From the NCBI GenBank assembly GCA_945860895.1, contig CAMASK010000017.1:1-44933 (forward strand): DNA of 44,933 nucleotides. The letters are read 5' to 3'. Below are positions 32,923 to 41,938 of this stretch, one piece after another. The notes beneath the pieces were generated by a model. The model had not been told where the DNA came from. It ran no database searches and was given only the letters and a program-made list of their open reading frames with translations. Source of the stretch: Bacteriovorax stolpii (GTDB taxonomy: Bacteria; Bdellovibrionota; Bacteriovoracia; Bacteriovoracales; Bacteriovoracaceae). Numbering within the stretch: position 1 is the stretch's first letter; every line of letters starts with the position of its first letter. Both the position numbers and the translations under genes were made by a program.

Positions 32923-32999
32923 TGGGAAGTGGCGCAGTTGGTTAGCGCAGCAGACTGTTAATCTGTTGGTCGAGAGTTCGAATCTCTCCTTCCCAGCCA
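32923..32999 (+). tRNA. tRNA-Asn (anticodon GTT)
   Basis: A 77-base cloverleaf with encoded CCA. The acceptor stem is TGGGAAG/CTTCCCA, the D arm GCGC/GCGC, the anticodon stem CAGA/TCTG with loop CTGTTAA, and the T loop TTCGAAT. Anticodon GTT reads AAC/AAU. Confidence 0.97.
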
Positions 33000-33005
33000 C
33001 TTTTT

Positions 33006-34244
33006 ATGCAATTTTCCACTACAAACTATGGCCGATTAAAAACACGAATTAAGCGTCGTTATCAATCTCAATTAGCTAAGACAACTAAAGCATTTAAATC
33101 ATTTCCCCAATCTAAAACTGGAAAGTGGTTAAGAGAACATCACTCGGAATTTAAAGAATTCAATCCACAACGTTGGTTCTATCTTCAACAAGTGGAGACC
33201 TTGCTCTTTTTTTTAACCAATTCAGAAGTTGAATCAGTGGATGGTGAATTCAGTAATCTGGAAAATGATATTTTTGAGAAATGGAATAAAAGTGAATTCG
33301 CCGATGTTTTCCTTAAATTTCTAAATCAAAGAATGTCCTTCAAAAAAGCTTCAAATGAATCAACGAAAATTTTGGATGCCCATTTAGTCGACTTGGGAAA
33401 TCTCCATCTTTTAAAGATCAGTGCATCAACTAAAGACTATCGTATGCAGCCCTCCCTTGGGGACGTCAAAATTAAAAAGAAAGTTTCAAAACTTCTTGAA
33501 ACAACCCTTCATCTTGAGGGAAAAGAATTAATCCTACTCACTTCGAGCATGAAAGAAATGAAAGTCTTTTCCACACGTATTGAAGCGGCGGTCAAGATTA
33601 TTAAAAAATTCTCACCAGATTCATGGGATCGTTTTGCAGCTTTTACGGAAGTCATTCTGCCAATCAAGCAAGAAGAATTGGTCAGTTACTCCCATCAAGA
33701 GCTACCTGGAACCTCTATGATAAACATGTATCATAGAGATTTCGTAGATCTATTGGACGATCTTCTTCATGAGAATGGTCATCATCATCTCAACTATTAC
33801 TTAAATCTAGATACACTTATCCAAGAGCCTATTGATTGTATTTATTATAGTCCATGGAGAAGAACTCTCAGACCACTGAGAGGAATTTACCATGCATATT
33901 TCACATTTTTTTGGGCCTTTAAACTATTCTCAGACTTGGCGAATTCTAAAGAGCTCGATTCCATTTGGTATCAGTTCTCTGTGGCGGAAAAAGAAAAGAT
34001 CTTTTGGCGAGCGATTGAAGAATTCCATATGCTCGAATATTCATTTCAAGATCTTCAGTGGGCAAAAAAACAAGGTTTAATTTCTGATTTAGGATGGGAA
34101 CTTGTTAAAGAGCAGAGAGCTTGTGTCGTAAAATTAAAAAAGAAAATTGTTGTTTGGGAAAAAAATCTCAGGACATATAAAAGAGATCTGTCTGATTTGA
34201 AAAAAACTTTAATTCATTCAAGAAAACACTATAAGAAGATTTAA
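33006..34244 (+). CDS. Stand-alone HExxH-domain protein, aKG-HExxH peptide beta-hydroxylase-like
   Basis: The 412-residue soluble protein carries H255-E-N-G-H259 followed by SPWRRTLRPLRGIYHAYFTF (282-301). This pair, HExxH then PW...RPL.G..H, is the signature of the HEXXH domain (TIGR04267). That domain was first known fused to or beside radical SAM peptide-modifying enzymes, and fused forms were shown to be alpha-ketoglutarate-dependent peptide beta-hydroxylases. H296 is a candidate third metal ligand. The N-terminal 230 residues and the lysine-rich coiled C-terminus are not recognised. No radical SAM partner or precursor peptide is nearby. The ATG is six bases after the tRNA-Asn CCA and has no ribosome-binding site. 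Confidence 0.7.
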   Translation: MQFSTTNYGRLKTRIKRRYQSQLAKTTKAFKSFPQSKTGKWLREHHSEFKEFNPQRWFYLQQVETLLFFLTNSEVESVDGEFSNLENDIFEKWNKSEFADVFLKFLNQRMSFKKASNESTKILDAHLVDLGNLHLLKISASTKDYRMQPSLGDVKIKKKVSKLLETTLHLEGKELILLTSSMKEMKVFSTRIEAAVKIIKKFSPDSWDRFAAFTEVILPIKQEELVSYSHQELPGTSMINMYHRDFVDLLDDLLHENGHHHLNYYLNLDTLIQEPIDCIYYSPWRRTLRPLRGIYHAYFTFFWAFKLFSDLANSKELDSIWYQFSVAEKEKIFWRAIEEFHMLEYSFQDLQWAKKQGLISDLGWELVKEQRACVVKLKKKIVVWEKNLRTYKRDLSDLKKTLIHSRKHYKKI

Positions 34245-35773
34245 AGATTCTGTAATTCAAATTGCATTTGATTGGCCGGCATAAGATCCCCTCTTTTAGC
34301 GGCTACAATGATTCCCTCTCTCCATATTGATTCAGCCTTTTCTTTTTGCCCTGAGCCTTTAAACGCTTTGCCGAGAGCTAAATAGGCGACTGAATAATTC
34401 ACATCGGCTAGAATAACTTTTTGCAAATGTTTGATGGCCGCATCCCAATTCTGTCTTTCGACCTCAATTGATCCCAAGCCAAAGTTTGCCAGGGTGTCTT
34501 CTTCGTCAATTTCCAGTACCTGACGATACATGGATTCTCGTTTTACCCATTCTTGGTCTTGTTTTTCCTTCTCGTCAGCTATTTTTTGTTTCAGTTTCGC
34601 TTCATCTCCAAACTTCTGAAAGGACTTTACGGTCGCCAGCGACTTCTCTTGCTCAGCTTCTTCAATCTTACCAAGTCGCATGAGGTAAAGTGATTTGTTA
34701 GTATGGGCCAGGACAGAAGAAGGATCTACTTTAGTTAAGTGGTCCATGAGATCAATGGCTTCATGAAATCGTTCCTGACGTCCGAGCATCACACCCAGGC
34801 TCTCATAAGCATCGGCCAAAGCGGGGTCAAGTTCAATCGCTTGTTTAAAACTGGCTTCGGCTTGATCTAACTGATCATGCCGAAAAAAATCAGATGCTGA
34901 ATAATAGAGTTCAAGGGCCTTCTCTGCAGAGGAGCCAGGGAGCAGAGGATAATAAGTAACGATAGCTTTTAGCTCTTTATCATCTTTTGTAAAAGTGACT
35001 TCCATATTTTCTACTCGAAAATCTCTGAGAAGCTTGGCACTCAAATAATAATGACCCCGCCAATTATTTACATGTTTGATTTCACCGATCTTTTTTTCGA
35101 ATGAATAGATGGATCCAGTCGTTGTAAGAGTGTTTGTTTTAAGTAAAACGGGACTGTAAGCGGCACCACGTCTTGTGGCAATTTTTGAAACTGTTTCTTG
35201 GCCAGGATAACAACCCTTATTAATCGAAACACTAAGATCATAAATTCGTAAGTTATTAATAATTTCAGCAGAAAATTCTTTACCAATAAAATCGGGCCAA
35301 CCATTTAAGCAGCGCCAGCCTTCAATTTCTTCAGGCTTAATTTCAGGGAGATTTATTTTTTGAGATTTTGTAAGGTAAGCTTTCTCTTCAAAAATTTCGC
35401 CAGCAAAACAATCTTCCCCAATAAAGACATGAGCTTTAGGTCCCAGCGTAACGGTCCATTCTTCTAGACCTATTTCTTGAATATTCACATCTTCAGATAT
35501 TAGAAATCTTTCAAGTCTCGCTCTTGCCTGGTCTTTAAGAAGTTGCGGAGTTAGAAGATAAACGTCAGCATCCATTTTAAGTGCCCATGCATAGAATTCA
35601 ATTCTTCCCTGTGGATCGAGAAAACTAGTTAAGTGAAAACCTTTATTAGTTAAAAGATCAAAATTAAAAGTAGATTGATTTTGTAAAAAGGCAAAGACAT
35701 CTTCACCAGTGAGTTTGAAGTTAAAAAATGATACCGGAAACTTACCGGCCGAGTAACGGTAAGTTTCTAACAT
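34241..35773 (-). CDS. ygfZ: YgfZ/GcvT-fold Fe-S repair protein fused to a TPR domain
   Basis: Residues 1-280 are a YgfZ protein: a folate-binding relative of GcvT that supports maturation or repair of some Fe-S enzymes. Its signature KGCYPGQETVSK is at 186-197, with the key Cys188. The N-terminal LTGEDVFAFLQNQSTFNFDL and DPQGRIEFYAW fit. Residues 290-505 are TPRs (ASFKQAIELDPALADAYESL, AIKHLQKVILADVNYSVAYL), not part of E. coli YgfZ. It follows the A-type carrier gene by three bases, the partnership known from IBA57-ISCA. Confidence 0.88.
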   Translation of the reverse strand: MLETYRYSAGKFPVSFFNFKLTGEDVFAFLQNQSTFNFDLLTNKGFHLTSFLDPQGRIEFYAWALKMDADVYLLTPQLLKDQARARLERFLISEDVNIQEIGLEEWTVTLGPKAHVFIGEDCFAGEIFEEKAYLTKSQKINLPEIKPEEIEGWRCLNGWPDFIGKEFSAEIINNLRIYDLSVSINKGCYPGQETVSKIATRRGAAYSPVLLKTNTLTTTGSIYSFEKKIGEIKHVNNWRGHYYLSAKLLRDFRVENMEVTFTKDDKELKAIVTYYPLLPGSSAEKALELYYSASDFFRHDQLDQAEASFKQAIELDPALADAYESLGVMLGRQERFHEAIDLMDHLTKVDPSSVLAHTNKSLYLMRLGKIEEAEQEKSLATVKSFQKFGDEAKLKQKIADEKEKQDQEWVKRESMYRQVLEIDEEDTLANFGLGSIEVERQNWDAAIKHLQKVILADVNYSVAYLALGKAFKGSGQKEKAESIWREGIIVAAKRGDLMPANQMQFELQNL

Positions 35774-35776
35774 ATA

Positions 35777-36112
35777 TTAAATTGAAAAAGATTCACCACA
35801 GCCGCAAGTATTTTTTGCATTGGGATTATCAAAAACAAAACCTTTACCATTAAGACCATCTTTGAAATCTAAGACAATTCCTTTAAGGTAAATAACTGAT
35901 TTAGGATCAACAAGTACTTTAATTCCATTAAAATCTAAAACATTATCTTTGTCCTTCTTATCGGAGAATTCGATTTTATAAGAGAAACCAGAGCAACCAC
36001 CTCCAGTAACCGCTAAACGCAAACCTTTTGTGCCATCAGGATTCTCGGAATGGTTAATAACTTTGATTTGATCCAAAGCCTTATCAGTAATAGAAATAAT
36101 TGATTGATCCAT
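35777..36112 (-). CDS. erpA: A-type iron-sulfur carrier protein (IscA/ErpA family)
   Basis: A-type carriers receive and pass Fe-S clusters to apo-enzymes. The three cysteines are in place: GGCSGFSYKIEF and the C-terminal NTCGCGESF. I chose ATG 36112, with AAGG six bases upstream, giving 111 residues. An upstream ATG at 36169 would add an unrelated leader. ErpA, IscA and SufA cannot be separated from sequence alone. It is translated just ahead of ygfZ. Confidence 0.88.
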   Translation of the reverse strand: MDQSIISITDKALDQIKVINHSENPDGTKGLRLAVTGGGCSGFSYKIEFSDKKDKDNVLDFNGIKVLVDPKSVIYLKGIVLDFKDGLNGKGFVFDNPNAKNTCGCGESFSI

Positions 36113-36202
36113 AAAAACCTTCTCTTGAGAGATGAGACTATTAATAGAATAAGTGTAGCACATTTTCAATTAAATACTGCGTCAAGATTGGGTTTCCTCC
36201 CT

Positions 36203-36231
36203 TTGGAAAAACGACAAGTTAAGACTATAAT
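36203..36231 (+). promoter_or_regulatory. Sigma-70 promoter of grxB
   Basis: TTGGAA (36203-36208) and a perfect TATAAT (36226-36231) are 17 bases apart. The start would be near 36238, and AAGGA precedes the ATG at 36253. Confidence 0.65.
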
Positions 36232-36252
36232 AGGTGTACTTAGAAGGAAATT

Positions 36253-36900
36253 ATGAGTTTTACGCTCTATCATTACGTTCATTGTCCCTTTTGCATGCGT
36301 GTTCGCATGGTATTTGGCTTTTTGAACATTCAATATACTTCCAAAGTCTTGGCCTATAATGATGAAGTCACCCCAGTAGAACTAACCGGAAAAAAAATGC
36401 TACCTGCTCTGGTGAGTAATGCAAAGGCGCTAAATGAGAGTCTCGATATTATTGCTTTTATCGATACTCAGAATATTTTTAAAGTGAAAGAAGTTACGAA
36501 CAGTTCAGATTTCAAAACTTTTGAAAGTTTTTTAAATACAATTGGAAATCCTATCCATTCACTGGCCATGCCCTATTGGATGTACACTCCGGAGTTTTCA
36601 CCTGAAGCGAGAGTCTATTTTCAAAAGAAAAAAGAGATTAAGAGGGGCCCTTTTAAGGAACTAGTAAAAAATCAAAAACACTTTGTGCAAGAACTAGAAC
36701 CACTCCTGAGACAGATAGAAAATAAGTTACAGCCTTTTTATGAATCAAAAACACTAACGCTGAAAGATATACTTTTAGCTGCACACCTATGGGGCCTTTA
36801 TGTGGTTCCAGAATTTCAATTTTCTGAAAAAATGCATCAGTATTTACAAAGAATAAAAGTATTATGTAATTTCAATTATCACCAAGATGCTTGGGGTTAA
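36253..36900 (+). CDS. grxB: Glutaredoxin 2 family protein (GrxB)
   Basis: GrxB-type glutaredoxins are larger, GST-like thiol-disulfide enzymes. The 215 residues show the active site HCPFC (C11, C14) after a thioredoxin-fold strand, the conserved MRVRMVFGFLNI, LTGKKMLPALV (cis-Pro) and LNESLDIIAFID. A helical C-terminal half follows, as in Grx2. It may use glutathione to reduce or deglutathionylate proteins. Confidence 0.92.
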   Translation: MSFTLYHYVHCPFCMRVRMVFGFLNIQYTSKVLAYNDEVTPVELTGKKMLPALVSNAKALNESLDIIAFIDTQNIFKVKEVTNSSDFKTFESFLNTIGNPIHSLAMPYWMYTPEFSPEARVYFQKKKEIKRGPFKELVKNQKHFVQELEPLLRQIENKLQPFYESKTLTLKDILLAAHLWGLYVVPEFQFSEKMHQYLQRIKVLCNFNYHQDAWG

Positions 36901-37660
36901 TGTGATTGTTGTTTTAAAGCTTAATTCGCCTACGGGGGATTCTGAGGTAACGGTTACTTCGGATAAAAGTCTTACCTTGGGAAGAAGTAATCATTGTGAT
37001 CACATGATAGCCGACCTCATGTTGAGTGGTACCCACTGTAAATTCACACTAATTCCACCAAAACTTAAAATCAAAGATTTAGAATCTAAAAATGGCACTT
37101 ATCTGAATGGTCTCAGGATTGAAGAGGCACAAGTGTATGCAGGAGACCAAATAAAAATTGGCAACACACAAATAACCATTTTAGTAGATAAAATGGACGA
37201 GAATTCAACAAGGGCACTTCACTTTCCAGGCCTAGTAAAAGATAGAGTCGCCCACGAGCTGAAATTAGATGTCGATAATTCCTATCACACAGAGAAACTT
37301 CAAAAAGAACAAAGAAATTATAAAAAACTATCTCCAATTGAAAAAGTTCTGACCGCAAAAAAACCATCCAGAAAACTCAAAACTACCAAACAAGAAATAA
37401 AGCGAAAGAACAAGGAAAAGGCTTCTCTAGCTAACACTTTAGATATTGTTTTATTTTTTTCCGTTATGGCACTGCCACTAATTTTTACCAATGCTCTTTT
37501 TTTCATCAATCCATTAGTTGTAAAAAATCAGCGGCTTCTGGTTGTTAGTGAGATCGGTTTGATCACATTGTTTTATTTCCTAAATTATAAATTTTGGAAA
37601 TTTACTTTAGGTGAAAGAATTTCTGGTATAGCGGCCCTTTACGAAGTTGAAGAAGATTAA
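36887..37660 (+). CDS. FHA-domain protein with C-terminal RDD-like membrane region
   Basis: Residues 10-105 are a forkhead-associated domain that binds phosphothreonine: LTLGRSNHCDHMIADLMLSG followed by THCKF, and SKNGTYLNGLRI. A lysine-rich linker (about 150-190) leads to two or more hydrophobic helices ending in KFWKFTLGERISGI, the RDD motif. This suggests a membrane protein recruited by Ser/Thr phosphorylation. The ATG overlaps grxB by 14 bases. A GTG at 36902 with GGGG upstream is an alternative start. Its stop overlaps the convergent adenosyltransferase stop by four bases. Confidence 0.78.
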   Translation: MLGVNVIVVLKLNSPTGDSEVTVTSDKSLTLGRSNHCDHMIADLMLSGTHCKFTLIPPKLKIKDLESKNGTYLNGLRIEEAQVYAGDQIKIGNTQITILVDKMDENSTRALHFPGLVKDRVAHELKLDVDNSYHTEKLQKEQRNYKKLSPIEKVLTAKKPSRKLKTTKQEIKRKNKEKASLANTLDIVLFFSVMALPLIFTNALFFINPLVVKNQRLLVVSEIGLITLFYFLNYKFWKFTLGERISGIAALYEVEED

Positions 37661-38229
37661 CTTTTTGGCTTCCAAGTCACTTCATCACAATTATCTGTTT
37701 TATTTACATACCTAGCGAGCACAAATAGATAATCAGAAAGCCGATTTAAAAAAATTATGCTGAGAGCAGGAAGCTCTTCTTTGGTTGTTTGTTGATAATG
37801 AACTAACTTACGCTCAACGGAGCGAGCAAAGGTTCTACAGAGATGTAGACTTGCAGCACGAAGAGAGCCCCCTGGTAAAATGAAATTTTTTAATGGGTCC
37901 AGAAAATTATCTAAGCGATCAATCTCATTCTCCATTTCTTTTATGACTTCGGGATTCAGTTGAGGAAGCTTAAACTTAGATCGATTTTCGTATTCGCAGG
38001 CCATATTTGATCCCAAATCAAAAAGTGCTGACTGGATTTGATAAAGGAAATTAACTTCTTGAACATGAGAAGATTTCATTAATGATGCTGAGTAGCCAAT
38101 CCTTGAATTCAATTCATCCAGATCACCATAAAGGTCGATGCGAGGATCGGATTTAATTATTCTATTACCACTTACTAAACCCGTTTCTCCGGAGTCACCA
38201 GTTCGGGTATACACATTGGACTTTTTCAT
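37657..38229 (-). CDS. ATP:cob(I)alamin adenosyltransferase (PduO/MMAB type)
   Basis: This enzyme transfers adenosyl from ATP to cob(I)alamin, making coenzyme B12. The PduO family pattern is clear in 190 residues: VYTRTGDSGETGLVSGNRI (ATP site), DLYGDLDELNSRIG, LPGGSLRAASLHLCRTFARS and FLNRLSDYLFVLARYVN. Its start overlaps the icmF stop by one base (TAATG), so carrier and mutase are made together. This supports adenosylcobalamin loading of IcmF. Confidence 0.96.
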   Translation of the reverse strand: MKKSNVYTRTGDSGETGLVSGNRIIKSDPRIDLYGDLDELNSRIGYSASLMKSSHVQEVNFLYQIQSALFDLGSNMACEYENRSKFKLPQLNPEVIKEMENEIDRLDNFLDPLKNFILPGGSLRAASLHLCRTFARSVERKLVHYQQTTKEELPALSIIFLNRLSDYLFVLARYVNKTDNCDEVTWKPKS

Positions 38230-41200
38230 TACATATTCCTTCTGTAGCGACCACCAACTTCATATAAGACAGAAGTTATCTCGCCCAGACTGCAATATCT
38301 GACCGTAGTTAAAAGTTCTTCAAAAATATTTCCACCATCCAAAGCAACATCACGCAAACGCTTAAGCTTTTCTGTAGAATTCGACTTATTTCGATCTCTA
38401 AAAATCTCAAGGCGCTTTATTTGATCATTTTTTTCTTCTTCTGAAGCACGAGACATTTCAATTGGTTTCCATTCTCCATGCTTATCTGACAGATAGGTAT
38501 TAACACCAATGATTGGAAATTCTCCTGAATCCTTAAGAGTTTCGTAATATAGCGATTCTTCCTGAATCTTACCTCGTTGATACATAGATTCCATAGATCC
38601 AAGTACGCCACCCTTGTCAGAAATTCTTTCAAATTCACTTAACACTGCTTCCTCTAAGATTTCTGCTAATTCATTGACAATAAATGAGCCCTGAAGTGGA
38701 TTGTCGGTTTTATTTAAACCAAATTCTTTATTGATAATTAACTGTATTGCCATTGCTCTTCGTACTGACTCTTCTGTCGGCGTTGTTATTGCTTCATCAT
38801 AGGCATTCGTATGAAGTGAATTGCAGTTATCAGATAATGCCAAGAAGGCCTGAAGTGTTGTCCGTATGTCATTAAAATCAATTTCTTGAGCATGTAAAGA
38901 TCGACCGGAAGTCTGAATATGATACTTTAATTTTTGAGACTTATCTGAAGCACCGTACTTTTCTTTCATTGCAACGGCCCAGATCTTGCGCGCCACTCGA
39001 CCAAGTACTGTGTACTCTGGATCAAGACCATTTGAGAAAAAGAAAGACAAGTTCTCGCAAAAATCGTCAATCTTCATTCCACGGCTCAAATAGTACTCAA
39101 CGTAAGTGAACCCGTTAGAAAGCGTAAGTGCTAATTGAGTTATTGGATTGGCACCGGCTTCTGCAATATGATAACCAGAAATTGAAACTGTGTAATAATT
39201 CTTAATTTTATTAAGACAGAAAAATTCCTGAACATCTCCCATCATCTTCAATGCAAACTCTAATGAAAAAATGCATGTGTTCTGGGCCTGATCTTCTTTT
39301 AAAATGTCGGCTTGAACAGTTCCCCGAACTTGTTGCATGACTTCAACCATCTTATTGCGATTTTCCTGTTCATGAGCAGGAAGAGAACGATTAATTGCAG
39401 TGTTCATGAACATAGCGAGGATGATTGGAGCAGGACCATTGATGGTCATTGAAACTGAAGTTGAAGGAGAAGTTAGATCAAATCCCTGATAGAGATCCAT
39501 CATATCATCCAGCATACAAATTGAGACACCAGATTCACCAATTTTGCCATAAATATCAGGACGAGTGTCAGGATCTTCACCGTATAAAGTTACTGAATCA
39601 AAAGCCGTTGAAAGCCTTTTAGCCGAATCATTTTTAGATAAGTAATGAAAACGGGCATTGGTACGTTTAGGTCCACCCTCACCGGCGAACTGACGCTTAG
39701 GATCTTCATCTGCACGCTTGAATGGAAAAACTCCAGCCGCATAAGGATAAAAGCCAGGTAAGTTTTCAGAACGAATGAAGTTTAATTTCTCTGAAGCATA
39801 ATTAAATTTAGGAAAACCCACTTTAGAAATCGCAGACTGAGATAAAGATGTATATTTTGTTGGAACTTTTATATCTTTTCCACGTACGACATAAGTATAT
39901 TGGCCATCTATATACTGACTTATCACATGATCAAATTGTTTTATTTCTTCAAATTCTTTTTCGAGTTTAATTTTAAGATCATCTTTCTTGATTATTAAAC
40001 TGGCACTATCAGAAATTATTTTACCGGCTTCTTCAAGGACTTCATATTGCCTCAACAGTTTAACGGCTTTACTGGCATTCAAATTGTATGTGCGAACAGT
40101 ATCAGAAATGTCTCTTAAATAATTAACCCTCGAAGTTGGAATGACTGCTTGTTTTTTTTCTGGAGCACGATCCGAAAGAATTTTATCCAATTCCGACGGC
40201 ATGACAAAATCAAATGATCGAACAATATCTTTAAAAAGGGCATTGACTCCAACATCATTAAACTTTGAAGCCATAGTACCATAAACAGGTAGATCGCTAT
40301 CTTCAGGTGATCCCGGATGATTTGCAAAGAGCATTTTATTTCTCCTATACTGTTTTCTTACATCTCTTAGTGCATCCTCACTGCGAGGTTTTTCGTATTT
40401 ATTGACTGCTATAAAGTCTGCAACATCTAGCATTTCAATTTTTTCTAGTTGTGTGGCCGCACCAAACTCAGGAGTCATTACATACAATGTCTTATTTGCA
40501 ACTTTGGTTATTTCGTCAGAAGCTTGTCCGATTCCGGATGTCTCAACTAAAATCAAATCAAAGTCTTGAGTTTTTAGAAATTCTACTACTTTTTTTATTT
40601 CTGGTGAAAGTTCATTGGCAGAATCACGAGTGGCCAATGAGCGTATGTAAAAACCTGGATAAACGGCAGAACCTAAACGAATACGATCCCCTAGTAGGGC
40701 ACCTTGATTTTTTTTCTTTGTTGGATCAACTGAAACAAGAGCGATTTTTTTATCTCCATAATATCTATGAAAACGAAGAAGGAGTTCATCAATCAAAGAT
40801 GACTTTCCTGCCCCACCAGTACCGGTGATTCCAAACACAGGTATACTTTTACCTTTCATCTCAAAAGGCAATTCACGATTATCTTCAATGTAGGTAATAA
40901 CTTTTGCGACCTCATTGGCCGACAGATTTTTATTAGCAAAAGATTTAAAATCAACTTCATCTATTGTTGAATAATCACATTTAGCAATCATGTCATCTAT
41001 AATTCCATTTAAACCGAGACTCATTCCATCATTGGGGTGATAAATTCGCGTGATTCCTCGCTTGTGTAATTCCGTTATTTCTGGAGGAGTGATTACACCT
41101 CCGCCACCACCAAAAATTCGAACTTTTTTTCCACCCCTCTTATCAAGCAAGTCCCGCACATAAGTAAAATACTCCATATGCCCACCTTGATAAGAACTCA

Positions 41201-41384
41201 AAGCTATAGCATGGACGTCCTCCGCTAAGGCTGCCTCTACAACTTCTTGCGCCGAGCGGTTATGACCTAAATGGATGACTTCCACACCCTTTGATTGAAG
41301 TAACCGACGCATAATATTGATCGAAGCATCATGCCCATCGAATAAGCTAGCCGCCGTAACAAAACGAAGTTTTCTTGCAGTCAT
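38229..41384 (-). CDS. icmF: Fused isobutyryl-CoA/methylmalonyl-CoA-type mutase IcmF
   Basis: IcmF fuses a B12-binding domain, a MeaI-like G-protein chaperone and the mutase barrel, catalysing coenzyme-B12-dependent acyl-CoA rearrangement (isobutyryl/n-butyryl-CoA, sometimes isovaleryl-CoA). The B12 loop is FDGHDASINIMRRLL near residues 15-29 of the chosen start, the P-loop GITGTGGAGKSSLIDELL near 185-202, and the mutase core includes YPYAAGVFPFKR and SGYHIAEAGANPITQLALTL. I use ATG 41384, with GAGG eight bases before it, giving 1051 residues; ATG 41408 lacks a ribosome-binding site. The adenosyltransferase follows. Confidence 0.95.
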   Translation of the reverse strand: MTARKLRFVTAASLFDGHDASINIMRRLLQSKGVEVIHLGHNRSAQEVVEAALAEDVHAIALSSYQGGHMEYFTYVRDLLDKRGGKKVRIFGGGGGVITPPEITELHKRGITRIYHPNDGMSLGLNGIIDDMIAKCDYSTIDEVDFKSFANKNLSANEVAKVITYIEDNRELPFEMKGKSIPVFGITGTGGAGKSSLIDELLLRFHRYYGDKKIALVSVDPTKKKNQGALLGDRIRLGSAVYPGFYIRSLATRDSANELSPEIKKVVEFLKTQDFDLILVETSGIGQASDEITKVANKTLYVMTPEFGAATQLEKIEMLDVADFIAVNKYEKPRSEDALRDVRKQYRRNKMLFANHPGSPEDSDLPVYGTMASKFNDVGVNALFKDIVRSFDFVMPSELDKILSDRAPEKKQAVIPTSRVNYLRDISDTVRTYNLNASKAVKLLRQYEVLEEAGKIISDSASLIIKKDDLKIKLEKEFEEIKQFDHVISQYIDGQYTYVVRGKDIKVPTKYTSLSQSAISKVGFPKFNYASEKLNFIRSENLPGFYPYAAGVFPFKRADEDPKRQFAGEGGPKRTNARFHYLSKNDSAKRLSTAFDSVTLYGEDPDTRPDIYGKIGESGVSICMLDDMMDLYQGFDLTSPSTSVSMTINGPAPIILAMFMNTAINRSLPAHEQENRNKMVEVMQQVRGTVQADILKEDQAQNTCIFSLEFALKMMGDVQEFFCLNKIKNYYTVSISGYHIAEAGANPITQLALTLSNGFTYVEYYLSRGMKIDDFCENLSFFFSNGLDPEYTVLGRVARKIWAVAMKEKYGASDKSQKLKYHIQTSGRSLHAQEIDFNDIRTTLQAFLALSDNCNSLHTNAYDEAITTPTEESVRRAMAIQLIINKEFGLNKTDNPLQGSFIVNELAEILEEAVLSEFERISDKGGVLGSMESMYQRGKIQEESLYYETLKDSGEFPIIGVNTYLSDKHGEWKPIEMSRASEEEKNDQIKRLEIFRDRNKSNSTEKLKRLRDVALDGGNIFEELLTTVRYCSLGEITSVLYEVGGRYRRNM

Positions 41385-41491
41385 AAGAAGGTCCTCGATG
41401 CTAAACATAATCTATTTAAAAAATGCTTTATCCAATCTAATATGTCTAAGCGGATTCAATCACGTTGCGGCCAAATTGTATAAGGAAATGC

Positions 41492-41520
41492 TTTATAGCT
41501 TCTAAGCACAGGTGTACAAT
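41492..41520 (+). promoter_or_regulatory. Candidate promoter of the ferredoxin gene
   Basis: TTTATA (41492-41497) and TACAAT (41515-41520) are 17 bases apart. The start would be near 41528, 25 bases before the ATG. Confidence 0.4.
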
Positions 41521-41552
41521 GAATAAGATTTTTCGACAGTGCAAGGATACAT

Positions 41553-41921
41553 ATGAGTGAAGACATTAAGGTTGAAAACCCATTTCATACGGCACGTTTC
41601 AAAGCCCCGCGAAAGGGTAAGAAGCCGCCTAAACTTTTAGCGATAGTTCACCAATCAGGTTGTACTGGTTGTGAAGTTTGTATTGCTGGATGTCCGGTGG
41701 ATTCAATTGAATTAGTCCCAGGACCTGATCCATTAAATCCGGGTTATCAACAAATGGTGGAGATTGATCTCTCTAGATGTATTGGTTGTCAAAATTGTTC
41801 TCAGGATTGTCCTTGGGAAACCATTACGATGTATCAACACGATGACGCTTTCACGGCCTGGGGTAATGAAACCCTTTCATCTGAGCTTTATGTTGACGAA
41901 GAAAAACTAGAAAAATTATAA
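41553..41921 (+). CDS. 2[4Fe-4S] ferredoxin-like protein
   Basis: The 122-residue protein has two clusters of CxxCxxCxxxCP: GCTGCEVCIAGCPVDSIEL near 36-54 and RCIGCQNCSQDCPW near 74-87, binding two [4Fe-4S] clusters. A basic N-terminal 30 residues and an acidic C-terminus flank the fold. It probably shuttles electrons for an oxidoreductase, but no partner gene adjoins it. It is a single-gene unit bounded by a strong terminator. Confidence 0.9.
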   Translation: MSEDIKVENPFHTARFKAPRKGKKPPKLLAIVHQSGCTGCEVCIAGCPVDSIELVPGPDPLNPGYQQMVEIDLSRCIGCQNCSQDCPWETITMYQHDDAFTAWGNETLSSELYVDEEKLEKL

Positions 41922-41938
41922 GTTGAATCTGCTGCAAT

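Noticed and set aside
33768-33782. Ordinary zinc metallopeptidase based on HExxH alone
   Set aside because: The downstream PW...RPL.G..H pattern and absence of a signal peptide or gluzincin third-ligand motif fit the HEXXH hydroxylase family better.
34241-35773. Second glycine cleavage T protein
   Set aside because: The KGCYPGQE signature and lack of the GcvT catalytic motifs place it in the YgfZ/IBA57 group.
36113-36195. Promoter of the A-type carrier gene on the minus strand
   Set aside because: TTGACG and TACACT are present but 22 bases apart; no pair with acceptable spacing was found.
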